Assembly: GCA_018380115.1 (NCBI GenBank)
Contig: JAGZUF010000012.1
Location: 13,690 to 77,689 of the forward strand
Origin: Oscillospiraceae bacterium
GTDB lineage: Bacteria; Bacillota; Clostridia; Oscillospirales; Ruminococcaceae
Direction of reading: 5' to 3'
Length of the DNA stretch: 64,000 bases
Notes under the pieces: model-generated
Seen by the model: only the letters and a program-made list of their open reading frames with translations
Database searches by the model: none
Told to the model about the DNA's origin: nothing
In this document: in pieces, positions 25,568 through 34,423 of the stretch
Layout of the letters: each line of letters starts with the position of its first letter
Numbering within the stretch: position 1 is the first letter of the stretch
Translations under genes and position numbers: made by a program

Positions 25568-27151
25568 TTAAGCTTTGCGGATGGTGGTCAGGTTCCACAC
25601 GTCGTCCAGACGGGGCACCATGGTGATGCTGTCGTTCACGCCATAGCTGTTGTCGATTTGGCAAATGATGACATAGGGCACTTCGTCCGCCACCATCTGC
25701 TGCATCTCCTGGAACAGCTGGGTGCGCTTTTCCTCATCCATGTTGAACTCGGCTTCATAGTACATGTCGATGTACTCCTGGTTGTTCCAGTTGCTTTCGC
25801 CAGAGGTGTTCTCACCAAAGTAGCCGATCATGCCGTAAGAGGCATCGAAGAAGCCAAGGCCGAAGCACGTCATGAAGCCATCCTCTGCGCTGTGGGCGCT
25901 GAACACGTTGGAATACGCGCTGGATTCCAGCAGCTGCAAATCCACCGTGATGCCCACCTGGCTCAGCATCGCCACAATGGCCTGCGAGATTTCAGAGTCC
26001 ATCAGATATTTGCCCGTAGGAGCCTCGATCTTCATGCTGAAGCCGTCGGGGTAGCCCGCCTCAGCCAGAAGCTCTTTCGCCTTTTCGGGGTCGTAGTTGT
26101 ACTTGCCCACAAGGTCCTCATTGCAGCCGTTCACGCCGCTGGGAATACGGGTGAGCATCGGGGTGCCGGCGCCCTGCAGGATGGTATCTACAATCGTCTT
26201 GTCGTCAATGGCATAGTCGATGGCCTGGCGCACGCGCAGGTCAGCGGTGGGGCCCTTGTCGGTTTTCAGCGCCAGCTGGTACACACGGGTAGACGGGCCG
26301 TTCACAACGCTCGTGCCCTCGTTGCCGTTCACGCGCTCCCACTCGGTGGGGATGACCATGTTCACGGCGTCCACAGTGCCGGCAATCAGCTCGCCCACGC
26401 GGGTGGAGGATTCCGGGATCACACGGAAGATAACTTCCTCCCAATCCTCGTTCTTTTCGCCGTAGTAATCTTCAAAGGGCACCAGTGTGACGTGGTCGTC
26501 CTTCACATACTCGGTCAGCTTATACGGGCCGCTGCCAATGGGGGCGGCAAGGAAGGCATCCTCGCCGTTCTCCTCAATATAAGCCTTCGGCAGCACAGCG
26601 GCGCCGCCCTTGGCCAGCAGGTTCAGCATAATGGGGTACGGCTCTTTGCTGACGACATGCACGGTGTACTCGTCCACCGCCACGGCCTCTTTCAGCGGGC
26701 TGAAGTTCATATAGTCCGAGCTGGATTCATCCGTCATGACGCGCGTCAGGGAATACGCCACATCCTCAGCCGTCACGGGCGTGCCGTCATGGAACAGGGC
26801 GTCCTCGCGGATCTTGAACTCCCAGGTCACCTGATCCTCCAGCAGCTCGTAGCTCTCTGCCAGGTCCATTACCAGTTCGCCGTTGTCGTCCTGCTTGACA
26901 AGGTTGCTGTACACGTTGTACAGCACGGACGTGGTGTTGCCGTTGTTCAGCGCCTGCGGGTCTGTCGTCAGCAGGTCGGCATTCATGGCAAGGGTGAGCG
27001 TGGTGCTGTCGTTGCCAGCCGCCGCCGAGCCTGCGCTGGCGGATGCCGGTGCGCTGCTGCTTGCCGGGCTGCCGCCGCAGCCGGCCAGAACAGTGGCCAG
27101 CATCAGAACAGCAAGGCAAAGCGCAAGGCCGTTGCGAAGTTTCTTGTTCAT
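25568..27151 (-). CDS. oppA: Oligopeptide ABC transporter solute-binding lipoprotein
   Basis: A 527-residue SBP_bac_5 protein. A lipoprotein signal (MNKKLRNGLALCLAVLMLAT, LAGC with Cys at 25) is followed by a Ser/Ala linker. Then come TDPQALNNGNTTSVLYNVYS near residue 62, WEFKIREDALFHDGTPVTAE near 105 (the family's 'FxLRxGVxFHDGxP' block), and GPYKLTEYVKDDHVTLVPFE near 195. It captures peptides or peptide-like ligands for OppBCDF. The next upstream gene is an M20 peptidase. The start at 27151 replaces a longer frame that lacks a ribosome site. Confidence 0.92.
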   Translation of the reverse strand: MNKKLRNGLALCLAVLMLATVLAGCGGSPASSSAPASASAGSAAAGNDSTTLTLAMNADLLTTDPQALNNGNTTSVLYNVYSNLVKQDDNGELVMDLAESYELLEDQVTWEFKIREDALFHDGTPVTAEDVAYSLTRVMTDESSSDYMNFSPLKEAVAVDEYTVHVVSKEPYPIMLNLLAKGGAAVLPKAYIEENGEDAFLAAPIGSGPYKLTEYVKDDHVTLVPFEDYYGEKNEDWEEVIFRVIPESSTRVGELIAGTVDAVNMVIPTEWERVNGNEGTSVVNGPSTRVYQLALKTDKGPTADLRVRQAIDYAIDDKTIVDTILQGAGTPMLTRIPSGVNGCNEDLVGKYNYDPEKAKELLAEAGYPDGFSMKIEAPTGKYLMDSEISQAIVAMLSQVGITVDLQLLESSAYSNVFSAHSAEDGFMTCFGLGFFDASYGMIGYFGENTSGESNWNNQEYIDMYYEAEFNMDEEKRTQLFQEMQQMVADEVPYVIICQIDNSYGVNDSITMVPRLDDVWNLTTIRKA

Positions 27152-27219
27152 ACTTTTTCCTCCTTCTGATACGTTACACGTACAGTATATTTCTATCCGG
27201 CCAGGCCGGGTAGTTCCTG

Positions 27220-28584
27220 TCACTCCTGACACGCGAACTCGTGCATCATGGTGGCCGTAATGCGGATCATGTCGTAAAACGCGTCCACTGCCAAATGCTC
27301 ATTTGGGGAATGGATGTTCGCATTCTTGCTGGAAGCGCCGAACATGGCCGCGGGGATATTGGCCTCTTTGCAGAAGACGTACATCGGGGACGTGCCGCCC
27401 GAGGTGCACTGGATGCAGGGCTGTTCGTGGAACAGCGTTTCCATGGTGCGCACGATGGCCTTGCAGAAGGGCGAGTTCGGGTCGCTGCGGAAAGCAGAGC
27501 AGCCGGAATGGCATTTGATCTCAATATCGGCAAAGCCGTGCTTATCCAGATGCTGGCGCAGCAGCTTCAGGATGCGGTCCGGTTCCTGCCCGGGCACAAG
27601 GCGGAAATCTATTTTGCAGCTTGCCTTGCCCGGCAGCACCGTCTTGCTGCCCTCGCCCTGATAACCCGCCGTGATACCGCAGATATTGCAGGTGGGCTGA
27701 TAATACAGGCGCTTGAGAAGGTCCTCGCCGTGCTCGTCATTGATGAACTTTTCAATACCCAGAATGTTTTTCTTGGTGTCTTCCTCACTGAATACGTCCG
27801 TTTTCAGTGCGTCCAGCTCAGCCTGCGAAATGGGCTGGATGCCGTCGTAGAAACCGTCGATCAGAATTTTGCCCGTCTTGTCACGCAGGGTGTTCAGCGC
27901 TTCCACCAGGTGCCACACGGCGCTGGGCATGATGGCCGCGTACATCGAGTGCGCGTCCTTCTCGCTCACCTTCGCGTGCAGCTCCACATATAAAAGGCCT
28001 TTTACGCCCATGGTGATCTCGGCCGGGCCGCCCTTTTCACGGTGGCCGCCCTCCCACACATAGCCGTCGCACTGAATCATCTCCGGATGTGCCTTGGCCA
28101 CGCTCTCCAGATGGGGGCTGCCGCTCTCCTCTTCGCCTTCAAAACAGAACTTCACATTCAGGGGCAGCTTGCCATGCACCTTCTGCCATGCGTCCACTGC
28201 GCACAGACGGGTGACAAGGCCATCCTTGTTGTCCGCCACGCCGCGGGCATAGATAACGCCGTCGCGGATATCGGCCGAATACGGCGGGGTAATCCATTCA
28301 TCAATGGGGTCCACCGGTTGCACGTCATAATGGTCATAGAAGCCGAACGTGCGGTCCACTTCGCCCTTTATCTCGCCGTAAATAAACGGGCTGCCGCCGG
28401 TCTCCAGCACGGTAGGCTCCACACCAAGCTTTTTCAGCTCGTCCACCACCATGCCGGCCATTTTTTCAATGCCTTCGCCCGTGGCCGCTATGCTGGGCTG
28501 GCGGCAGAAGCGCAGCAAAAGCTCCAGATATTCCTCTTTGTGCTCTTCAATGTAATCCAGTACCTTTTGCACTTTTTCGTCCAT
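27220..28584 (-). CDS. M20-family dipeptidase / zinc metallopeptidase
   Basis: A 454-residue protein. Metal site motifs are FYDHYDVQPVDPIDEW near residue 84 (His, then catalytic Asp), ARGVADNKDG near 116 (bridging Asp) and CFEGEEESGSPHLE near 152 (catalytic Glu pair). A dimerisation lid domain follows, and GASSKNANIHSPNE near 430 supplies the last His. It matches cytosolic dipeptidase/carnosinase-type M20 proteins. It lies just upstream of oppA, so it probably hydrolyses the imported peptide or amino-acid conjugate. ATG at 28584 after GGAGGC-type sequence. Confidence 0.9.
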   Translation of the reverse strand: MDEKVQKVLDYIEEHKEEYLELLLRFCRQPSIAATGEGIEKMAGMVVDELKKLGVEPTVLETGGSPFIYGEIKGEVDRTFGFYDHYDVQPVDPIDEWITPPYSADIRDGVIYARGVADNKDGLVTRLCAVDAWQKVHGKLPLNVKFCFEGEEESGSPHLESVAKAHPEMIQCDGYVWEGGHREKGGPAEITMGVKGLLYVELHAKVSEKDAHSMYAAIMPSAVWHLVEALNTLRDKTGKILIDGFYDGIQPISQAELDALKTDVFSEEDTKKNILGIEKFINDEHGEDLLKRLYYQPTCNICGITAGYQGEGSKTVLPGKASCKIDFRLVPGQEPDRILKLLRQHLDKHGFADIEIKCHSGCSAFRSDPNSPFCKAIVRTMETLFHEQPCIQCTSGGTSPMYVFCKEANIPAAMFGASSKNANIHSPNEHLAVDAFYDMIRITATMMHEFACQE

Positions 28585-28627
28585 AATGAGCCTCCTTGAA
28601 GTTTTTTTCTGATATAAATATGGTATT

Positions 28628-29839
28628 TCAAACACTCTGCCGGGCCTGGCCGGCCTTTGTGCGGGCATCCACCCACACGCCGCCCAGGCGGGACAGGATG
28701 CCGAAACCGAAAATCAGGCAGGTAAACAGCACCATCACGCTGCGGGCCGGAAGCTGGCTGTACAGCCAGCCGTACAAAAATGCGCCTGTGCTGCTGCCGA
28801 TACCTTTGCTGGCCACCGTCTTCATCGTCTGGGCGGTGCTGCTCACCTCCCGGCTGAAGGTGCGGCCTATCATCAAAGTGATGGGCGTCAGGATAAGCGC
28901 CTGCGCGCTTCCGCCGATAAAATGAAACACGGCTACCAGAAAAAACGGGAACTGCTGCGTTCCAATCAGCGCAAGAGAAAGAATGCGCCCGCTGAACACC
29001 AGAAAACCCAGCATTACCATTGTTTTGGGGTGCAGCACCGGCTGGATGGCCGGCATCAGGGAAAAGGCCACCGTCTGCCCTACCATGGCAATAGTGATAA
29101 GCACTGAGGTATATTCTGTGGAAAAACCCCTGTCGGACATATACACCGCCAGGTAGGAAAGCGCCCCCGCCTCGGAAAAACCCCACAGCACCATAGTGCC
29201 GTAAATATAGGCCGACTGCCAGCTTGTAAACAGCTGCTTCACGGGCACTCCGGCCTTTTGGCGCCGGGGCACACCGCTGCTCTCTTTCATCAGCAGAGAC
29301 ATGGCAACACACAGCGCAGCGAACAGCATGCATACCGGGAACAGCGATGTGGTGCCCAGCCGCGGGATAAGCACCCCTGCCAGAATAGCGCCGCCGCTGT
29401 AACCCAAAGGCGACCCCACGCGGAACAGGCCAAAATAGCGGGTGTCGCTTTCCAGCTGCTCCAGAAGAAGCTTGTCTACAAGGTCGCAGCATGAAACGAC
29501 AAAATAGCCGTACAATGCATAAGCGGCCGCCAAGTGCGGCAGTGTGGCAGCGCGCGACATATACAGCACTACCAGCACTACACAGGAAAAGCAGATGCTT
29601 ACCGTCAGCCGGGGCCGGCGCGTTTTATCGGCAAAATAGCCTATCGTCATGGCAGAGACGATGGTCACTACATAAAACAGGCCGTTCAGCATGCCTATCT
29701 GCACGCTGTTCATGCCTCGCAGCTCGAAATACAGGCCAAGATAAGGGACAAACAGCGCCTCCGCTACCCAGTAAAATATAAAAAACAGAAAATATGGGAT
29801 GCTGCGCAGCAGCGGATGCATGCGGTTCGTTTCAGACAA
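28628..29839 (-). CDS. MFS transporter (MFS_1-like)
   Basis: A 403-residue protein with about 12 hydrophobic helices. GYFADKTRRPRLTVSICF near residue 67 is the cytoplasmic loop 2-3 motif of the major facilitator superfamily, and FYWVAEALFVPYLGLYFELR opens the first helix pair as in LacY/HcaT-like MFS_1_like proteins. The start is TTG at 29839 (GGGG 6 nt upstream), overlapping the DeoR stop by 8 nt; an ATG at 29821 lacks a ribosome site. It may import or export a sugar or conjugate handled by this locus. Confidence 0.82.
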   Translation of the reverse strand: MSETNRMHPLLRSIPYFLFFIFYWVAEALFVPYLGLYFELRGMNSVQIGMLNGLFYVVTIVSAMTIGYFADKTRRPRLTVSICFSCVVLVVLYMSRAATLPHLAAAYALYGYFVVSCCDLVDKLLLEQLESDTRYFGLFRVGSPLGYSGGAILAGVLIPRLGTTSLFPVCMLFAALCVAMSLLMKESSGVPRRQKAGVPVKQLFTSWQSAYIYGTMVLWGFSEAGALSYLAVYMSDRGFSTEYTSVLITIAMVGQTVAFSLMPAIQPVLHPKTMVMLGFLVFSGRILSLALIGTQQFPFFLVAVFHFIGGSAQALILTPITLMIGRTFSREVSSTAQTMKTVASKGIGSSTGAFLYGWLYSQLPARSVMVLFTCLIFGFGILSRLGGVWVDARTKAGQARQSV

Positions 29840-30605
29840 GCTCTACCCCTATCCCCTTCTCGCGCAAGGCGGACACATACTTTTCGTCCAGCTCTCTGCC
29901 GGTGATGACAATATCAAATTTTTCCAGTGGCGCCACATGCATGAACGCATAAGAGCCGAACTTGGTATGGTCACACAGGAGGATGGTCTTCTGGGAATTC
30001 TCTATCATGCTCTGCTTGAGCGGTACATCGTTCTGGTTATGGCTCATGATGCCACCCTGCAGGTTCACGGCGTCCGCACCGATGAACGCCACCTTGGCAT
30101 ACATCTGGCGGATGGCATTTTCTGCAAAATAACCGTGGAAGCCGAAATACTGGCGGCGGAATACACCGCCTATCATCAAAAGGTCCACATACTCTTTGTT
30201 TACAAGCTCCAGCGCCACATACAAATCATATGTAATAATGCCCAGATGGTTTCGCACCGGCAGTTCCTTGGCCAGTTCCAGCACAGTAGAACCGGAATCG
30301 AACATAATATTGTCGCCCTCATAAATATAGGCGCTGGCAGCCCGCGCGATGCGGTTCTTCTCATCCATATTGACTGAAAGGCGCATGGCATACGTTGGAT
30401 CCAGCGAGGCCGCCTCTCTCGCCTGAAGAATCACGCCGCCGCGCGTCTTCTGCAGCACGCCGCGGCTGGCCAGCTCGTCCACATCGCGGCGCACCGTGGC
30501 CATGGAGACGTGCAGGTATTCGGCCAGCTCTTCCAGTGTCATGATGCCGTCACCGTTCTGGTCGGCAAGCTCTGTAATCATGTGAAAACGCTCTGCTCGT
30601 ATCAT
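29832..30605 (-). CDS. DeoR-family transcriptional regulator
   Basis: A 257-residue protein with an N-terminal DeoR winged helix (MTLEELAEYLHVSMATVRRD, residues 22-41, then ASRGVLQKTRGGVI). The C-terminal DeoRC sugar-phosphate sensor has MFDSGSTVLELAKEL near 101, FIGADAVNLQGGIM near 174 and LLCDHTKFGSYAF near 209. Family members are repressors released by a phosphorylated sugar. It sits between the MFS and FGGY-kinase genes and probably controls the divergent promoters at 33136-33232. Confidence 0.9.
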   Translation of the reverse strand: MIRAERFHMITELADQNGDGIMTLEELAEYLHVSMATVRRDVDELASRGVLQKTRGGVILQAREAASLDPTYAMRLSVNMDEKNRIARAASAYIYEGDNIMFDSGSTVLELAKELPVRNHLGIITYDLYVALELVNKEYVDLLMIGGVFRRQYFGFHGYFAENAIRQMYAKVAFIGADAVNLQGGIMSHNQNDVPLKQSMIENSQKTILLCDHTKFGSYAFMHVAPLEKFDIVITGRELDEKYVSALREKGIGVELV

Positions 30606-30630
30606 AACAGTGTAACTCTCCCGTTATTGC

Positions 30631-32136
30631 TCACAGTTCATGCATCAGCCCGCGGGTAGCGGGGTACAGGCTGTCATAGATATGGCGGATCTTTTCATAC
30701 TGGCTGTGGCGCTTTGCATCCGGCTGCACCACACGGCCCGGCTTTATTACTGCCGCCAGCTCGTCAAAGCTGTGCAGAGCCCCGGTGCCCAGCGCCGCCA
30801 GCAGCGCGCATCCATAGCTTGCACCGATGCTCACCTTCGGAATGCTGAGCGGCTTGCCCAGAATATCTGCCACAATCTGCATCCACACCGGATTTTTGGT
30901 GCCGCCGCCCACCACTGTCACCATATCCACCGGCAGGCCTATCTCTTCCATCACCGCGATGTTCTGCGCCACCGAGAAGCCGATACCCTCCAGCGCCGCA
31001 TGATAGATATGCTCGCGCGTATGCTCCAGTGTGAGGCCGAAAATAACGCCGCGCGCCTTTTCATCGTTCACGGGGCAGCGCTCGCCTGCAAAATACGGAA
31101 GCACCACAAGGCCCCCGCTTCCCGGCGGGATATCCCGCACACGCTCCATCATTTCGGCATACGGCTCGGCCACGCTGCCGTCCATCAAATCAAAATACAG
31201 CGTGTCGCGCATCCAGCGCGTCAGCGTGCCCGCGGTGTTGGTGCCGCCCGAAACGCTGTAGGTGCCCGGCACTGTAAAATTGCCGCCGTGGATGCGGTGG
31301 TCGTACACCATGTGGTCGGCGCAGTAATAGAAGAACAGCGACGAGCCGAACTGGAACATCACGCGGCCGGGCTTCACAATGCCCACACTGATGGCTTCGC
31401 TGGTGGAATCGCCTGTGCCGCATATTACGGGCGTGCCCTCAGCAAGGCCCGTCTGCGCCGCAGCCCCGGCCGTCACACGCCCGGCAATGTCGTGTACGAA
31501 CATGGTGCGCGCCAGCTGGCTGCCGCTGCAGAACAGCCCCGCCTCGGCCTCGTTGATCTGCCCGTCCTGTGTATAAAGCGGCTTGAAGGACGACTTCGCC
31601 AGAAACTGGTCTATCACATATTCTCCGGTGAGCTTTGCCGTAATGTAAGAAGAGCCGGTGAGGAATTTATAGGTTCGGGCATATACGTCCGGCTCATGGT
31701 TTTTGATCCACATGATTTTGGGCGCAATGTCATCGGAACACAGCGTATGGCCGAACAGCTCTTTTACCCTTTCCGGGCCGTAGTACCGGTTCAGAAAAGC
31801 GATTTCTTCGCTGGCCCTCGCGTCAATGCCGTACAAAATGGCCTTGCGCAGCGGCCGGCAGTTTTCATCCACCGGAAGGCAGTCGCAGCCAAGCACATCG
31901 GCGCCTACGCCCGCAATGTCTCTCGGGTCAATGCCGGTTTCCTGCAGAATGCCCTTCGACACCTTGCAGAAATCATTCCACCAGACAGCTTCTGCATCCT
32001 GCTCAAAGTGGTTGGGCTGCGGGTTTTCCATCTCATGCTTTGCCGAATGGGCCGCCACCACTTCATAGGCTTCATTCACCAGCACACCCTTTGTCTCAAA
32101 GGTGCCCACATCTATTCCAAGGTAATATTTTGCCAC
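30631..32136 (-). CDS. FGGY-family carbohydrate kinase
   Basis: A 501-residue kinase. The N-terminal ATPase core opens YYLGIDVGTFETKGVLV. Other signatures are ICGTGDSTSEAISVGIVKPG near residue 240, SGGTNTAGTLTRWMRD near 298 and VVGGGTKNPVWMQIVADILG near 404 (the FGGY signature region). Closest in look to xylulokinase-type members, but the substrate cannot be read. It would phosphorylate the ketose or polyol produced by the FrlC-like enzymes or released by the peptidases. The start is GTG at 32136 after GGGGGAAAGG. Confidence 0.88.
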   Translation of the reverse strand: MAKYYLGIDVGTFETKGVLVNEAYEVVAAHSAKHEMENPQPNHFEQDAEAVWWNDFCKVSKGILQETGIDPRDIAGVGADVLGCDCLPVDENCRPLRKAILYGIDARASEEIAFLNRYYGPERVKELFGHTLCSDDIAPKIMWIKNHEPDVYARTYKFLTGSSYITAKLTGEYVIDQFLAKSSFKPLYTQDGQINEAEAGLFCSGSQLARTMFVHDIAGRVTAGAAAQTGLAEGTPVICGTGDSTSEAISVGIVKPGRVMFQFGSSLFFYYCADHMVYDHRIHGGNFTVPGTYSVSGGTNTAGTLTRWMRDTLYFDLMDGSVAEPYAEMMERVRDIPPGSGGLVVLPYFAGERCPVNDEKARGVIFGLTLEHTREHIYHAALEGIGFSVAQNIAVMEEIGLPVDMVTVVGGGTKNPVWMQIVADILGKPLSIPKVSIGASYGCALLAALGTGALHSFDELAAVIKPGRVVQPDAKRHSQYEKIRHIYDSLYPATRGLMHEL

Positions 32137-32185
32137 GGCCTTTCCCCCCCACCGAATCTTTCCAAAACGCCCGGTGCGCAGGGGC

Positions 32186-32989
32186 TCACATCGCGCTGCG
32201 GTACGCCTTTACGATGCTCATAATCTCCTCTACGCGCGCAGGGTCTACATTGTTTTCAAACTTGCCGTCTGTCTTGAAAGCGGTGCCTACGCAGGCGCCG
32301 TCGCTGGCGTCCAGCTTTTCCCTGGCCGTTTTGGCGTTGAACCCGGTGTTGCAGAACACAGGCACGCCGCCTGCCACGCTTTTCACCTCGCTGATGAGGT
32401 CTGTTTTTGTCTCAGAGCCCGCACTTGCGCCGGACACGCACAACGCATCGGGCGCATAGCCGAACAGAATGGATTTGGCAATCGTTTTGATGTCGCGCTC
32501 TACAAGGTACACGTCAGATTCCGGGTTCACCTTATACAGCATCTTCAAATGATCCAGGCCCAGGGCCTTTTTGCGGCGCACCACATTGGCCGCATCGGTG
32601 ACGGAAACGCCATATTCACCCATATAAGCGCCCGTAAAGGCACTGCGGATAAAGTAAGCGCCCGTGGCCGCGGCAAGGTCCAGGCTGGCCAGCGGGTTCA
32701 TCACCACGTTCACGCCGTAGGGCACTTTGATCTCCTGCTTCAGACGGCCCACAATATAGGCGATAGCCGCCACTGTAACGTAATCCGCTTTAGTCTGATA
32801 GGGCATACTGAATTCGTCGGCGATCAGAAGGCCGTCCACGCCGCCTTCCTGCAGGGCGTGTATGTCGGCCCGCGCCTGGCTGACCACAGCCTCCAGGTCA
32901 TTGCCATAGTACGGATCTCCCGGCAAAGCGCGAAGATGCACCAGCGCAATAATAGGCTTTTCCACACCAAACAGATCTTTCGTCCACAT
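32186..32989 (-). CDS. BtpA/SgcQ-family protein
   Basis: A 267-residue TIM-barrel-like protein of the BtpA family: KDLFGVEKPIIALVHLRALP at the N-terminus, GGVDGLLIADEFSMPYQ near residue 48, VPYGVNVVMNPLASLDLAAA near 93 and PVFCNTGFNAKTAREKL near 214. The cyanobacterial member affects photosystem I accumulation, while E. coli SgcQ lies in a sugar operon with a DeoR regulator and a peptidase, as here. The biochemical activity is unknown. It is the first gene of the minus arm. Confidence 0.85.
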   Translation of the reverse strand: MWTKDLFGVEKPIIALVHLRALPGDPYYGNDLEAVVSQARADIHALQEGGVDGLLIADEFSMPYQTKADYVTVAAIAYIVGRLKQEIKVPYGVNVVMNPLASLDLAAATGAYFIRSAFTGAYMGEYGVSVTDAANVVRRKKALGLDHLKMLYKVNPESDVYLVERDIKTIAKSILFGYAPDALCVSGASAGSETKTDLISEVKSVAGGVPVFCNTGFNAKTAREKLDASDGACVGTAFKTDGKFENNVDPARVEEIMSIVKAYRSAM

Positions 32990-33010
32990 TGTTCTTAATA
33001 CCCCTTTTCA

Positions 33011-33026
33011 TTTTTGCTTTTGAATG
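33011..33026. promoter_or_regulatory. Candidate DeoR-type operator half of a pair (weak)
   Basis: TTTTGCTTTTGAA at 33012-33024 resembles, in inverted orientation, CTTTTGCTTTCAAAA formed by 33235-33249 on the minus strand. Both flank the divergent promoters. Similarity by eye only. Confidence 0.3.
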
Positions 33027-33135
33027 GTCTGCATTTTCGTCATTTCTCACAAAATATGCAATTTGTTTCATAAACGCTCTGAAAATCAGACGGCAAACTC
33101 ACCAAAAGTCCAAAACTATGAAATTATTGTGGTTA

Positions 33136-33164
33136 ATCATAGCATATCCTTTTTCGCTTTGCAA
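33136..33164 (-). promoter_or_regulatory. Promoter of the BtpA-kinase-DeoR-MFS-M20-opp arm
   Basis: TTGCAA (33159-33164) and TATGAT (33136-33141) are 17 nt apart on the minus strand. The predicted leader is about 140 nt before the ATG at 32989. Confidence 0.62.
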
Positions 33165-33202
33165 GAGAAAAGTGAAATAAATTTATTACAATTTGAAATG
33201 TT

Positions 33203-33232
33203 TTGACATCCAAGCCGGCGTTATGGTATAGT
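33203..33232 (+). promoter_or_regulatory. Promoter of the FrlC-like array
   Basis: A perfect TTGACA (33203-33208), an 18-nt spacer and TATAGT (33227-33232) preceded by TGG form a strong promoter. The start would be near 33239, placing the ATG at 33577 behind a leader of about 340 nt. Confidence 0.72.
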
Positions 33233-33234
33233 AA

Positions 33235-33249
33235 TTTTGAAAGCAAAAG
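33235..33249. promoter_or_regulatory. Candidate operator on the array transcription start (weak)
   Basis: TTTTGAAAGCAAAAG covers the predicted start site of the plus promoter and has an inverted relative at 33012-33024. The adjacent DeoR protein is the likely ligand, by inference only. Confidence 0.33.
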
Positions 33250-33576
33250 GGCAATTTTCTTGTATTTTACAATTCAAAAACGTTTACTTGTCCTTTGTGT
33301 GTGATTTTATTAACAAGTCGCCTGCATCGTTGTTATTTCCGCCTCTAAAAAACGATTAAAAGTTGCAAAATACGTCATTGTTTCTACATACATTTTGAAT
33401 ATTCAGCCCTGTAACCGGGAAATGCAGATGTTTTGTTTTTGCATTGCACACAACTGTGCAGGCTTCCGCCATCCGGCGCCGCCTTGGCGCGCGCCGCACG
33501 GTTCTTTTGTGTTTCGCCCGCGCGGCGCGGGTACCATATTCATTTTTATTTTTTGACGGACAAAGGAGGAGTATCA

Positions 33577-34410
33577 ATGCCACATTTAAGGCGGGAACAG
33601 CTTGCCGGAATGGGAATTCACTACATGTACCATTCCCTCGATTACTTTTTGGAGTGCCAGCAGGAGCTGGGCTTCAAAACCATTGAGATGTGGTGCGGCC
33701 GGCCGCATTTTCTGCTGGATGACCACGGCTACCAGAGCACATCCGAACTGAAAAAGAAAGTAGAGGCACACGGGCTGCATATTGGCGTGTTCACGCCTGA
33801 ATGCGCCATGTACAACTATCTTATCTGCGCGCATGATGAGTACGCCCGCAAGCGGGCGCTTGGCTATTATACGAACGGCATCAAGGCCGCAGGCGAGGTA
33901 GGTGCCAAAGTAATGCTCACCAACTGCTGCGGCTGTGACTGGAATGAAGACCCCGAACGCGTGTTTGAACGCGCCGCCAGTATGCTGCGCACACTGGCCC
34001 CCATTGCGGCGGACTGCGGCGTCACGCTTGCTGTTGAGACAGTGAGGCCGGAAGAATCTCGCATGATCATCAAACTGCCTGAACTGGCACGGCTGCTGAA
34101 AGCGGTGGATCACCCCAATGTAAAAGCTGCGCTGGATCTGACTGCCGTGGGGGTAGCCGGCGAGACGGTGAAGGAGTGGTTTGAAACGCTGGGCAGCGAT
34201 ATCCGCCACATGCACTTTGTGGATGGGCGCCCCTACGGCCACCTTGTGTGGGGCGATGGCCTGCATCCCATGGCTGATTACATCGAACTGATGAACCAGT
34301 ACGGGTATGAGGGTTACCTTGGGCAGGAGATTACCGACGGCCGCTATTTCGCAGACCCCCGCGAGGCGGACCGGCGCAATATCGCGGCCTTTGAGCCGTT
34401 CTTCGTGTAA
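33577..34410 (+). CDS. FrlC-like sugar phosphate isomerase/epimerase, paralogue 1
   Basis: A 277-residue xylose-isomerase-like TIM barrel. Its blocks parallel E. coli FrlC (fructoselysine 3-epimerase): GFKTIEMWCGRPHF near residue 31, IGVFTPECAMYNY near 70, IRHMHFVDG near 209 and GYEGYLGQEITDGRYFADP near 245. Metal ligands expected for the family are present: Glu in VETVRPEE, Asp in ALDLTAV, His in HMHFVD and Glu in GQEITD, plus His in YGHLVWGDG. The start at 33577 follows AAAGGAGGAG. First of four tandem paralogues; the substrate is unknown. Confidence 0.87.
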   Translation: MPHLRREQLAGMGIHYMYHSLDYFLECQQELGFKTIEMWCGRPHFLLDDHGYQSTSELKKKVEAHGLHIGVFTPECAMYNYLICAHDEYARKRALGYYTNGIKAAGEVGAKVMLTNCCGCDWNEDPERVFERAASMLRTLAPIAADCGVTLAVETVRPEESRMIIKLPELARLLKAVDHPNVKAALDLTAVGVAGETVKEWFETLGSDIRHMHFVDGRPYGHLVWGDGLHPMADYIELMNQYGYEGYLGQEITDGRYFADPREADRRNIAAFEPFFV

Positions 34411-34423
34411 GGAGGTGCTGAAC

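Larger units (their letters stand above)
32990..33576. other. Divergent regulatory region of 587 nt
   Basis: AT-rich sequence between the BtpA/SgcQ-like gene and the FrlC-like array. It holds a minus promoter (33136-33164), a plus promoter (33203-33232) and two related candidate operator boxes. The plus leader of about 340 nt contains a GC-rich hairpin near 33508-33532 (CGCCCGCGCGGCGCGGG) and the dyad TGCACACAACTGTGCA near 33447-33462. No known riboswitch was recognised. Confidence 0.6.

Noticed and set aside
25364..27169. A 601-codon plus-strand open frame opposite oppA
   Set aside because: A shadow of the GC-rich oppA gene on the other strand, without a recognisable domain or ribosome site.
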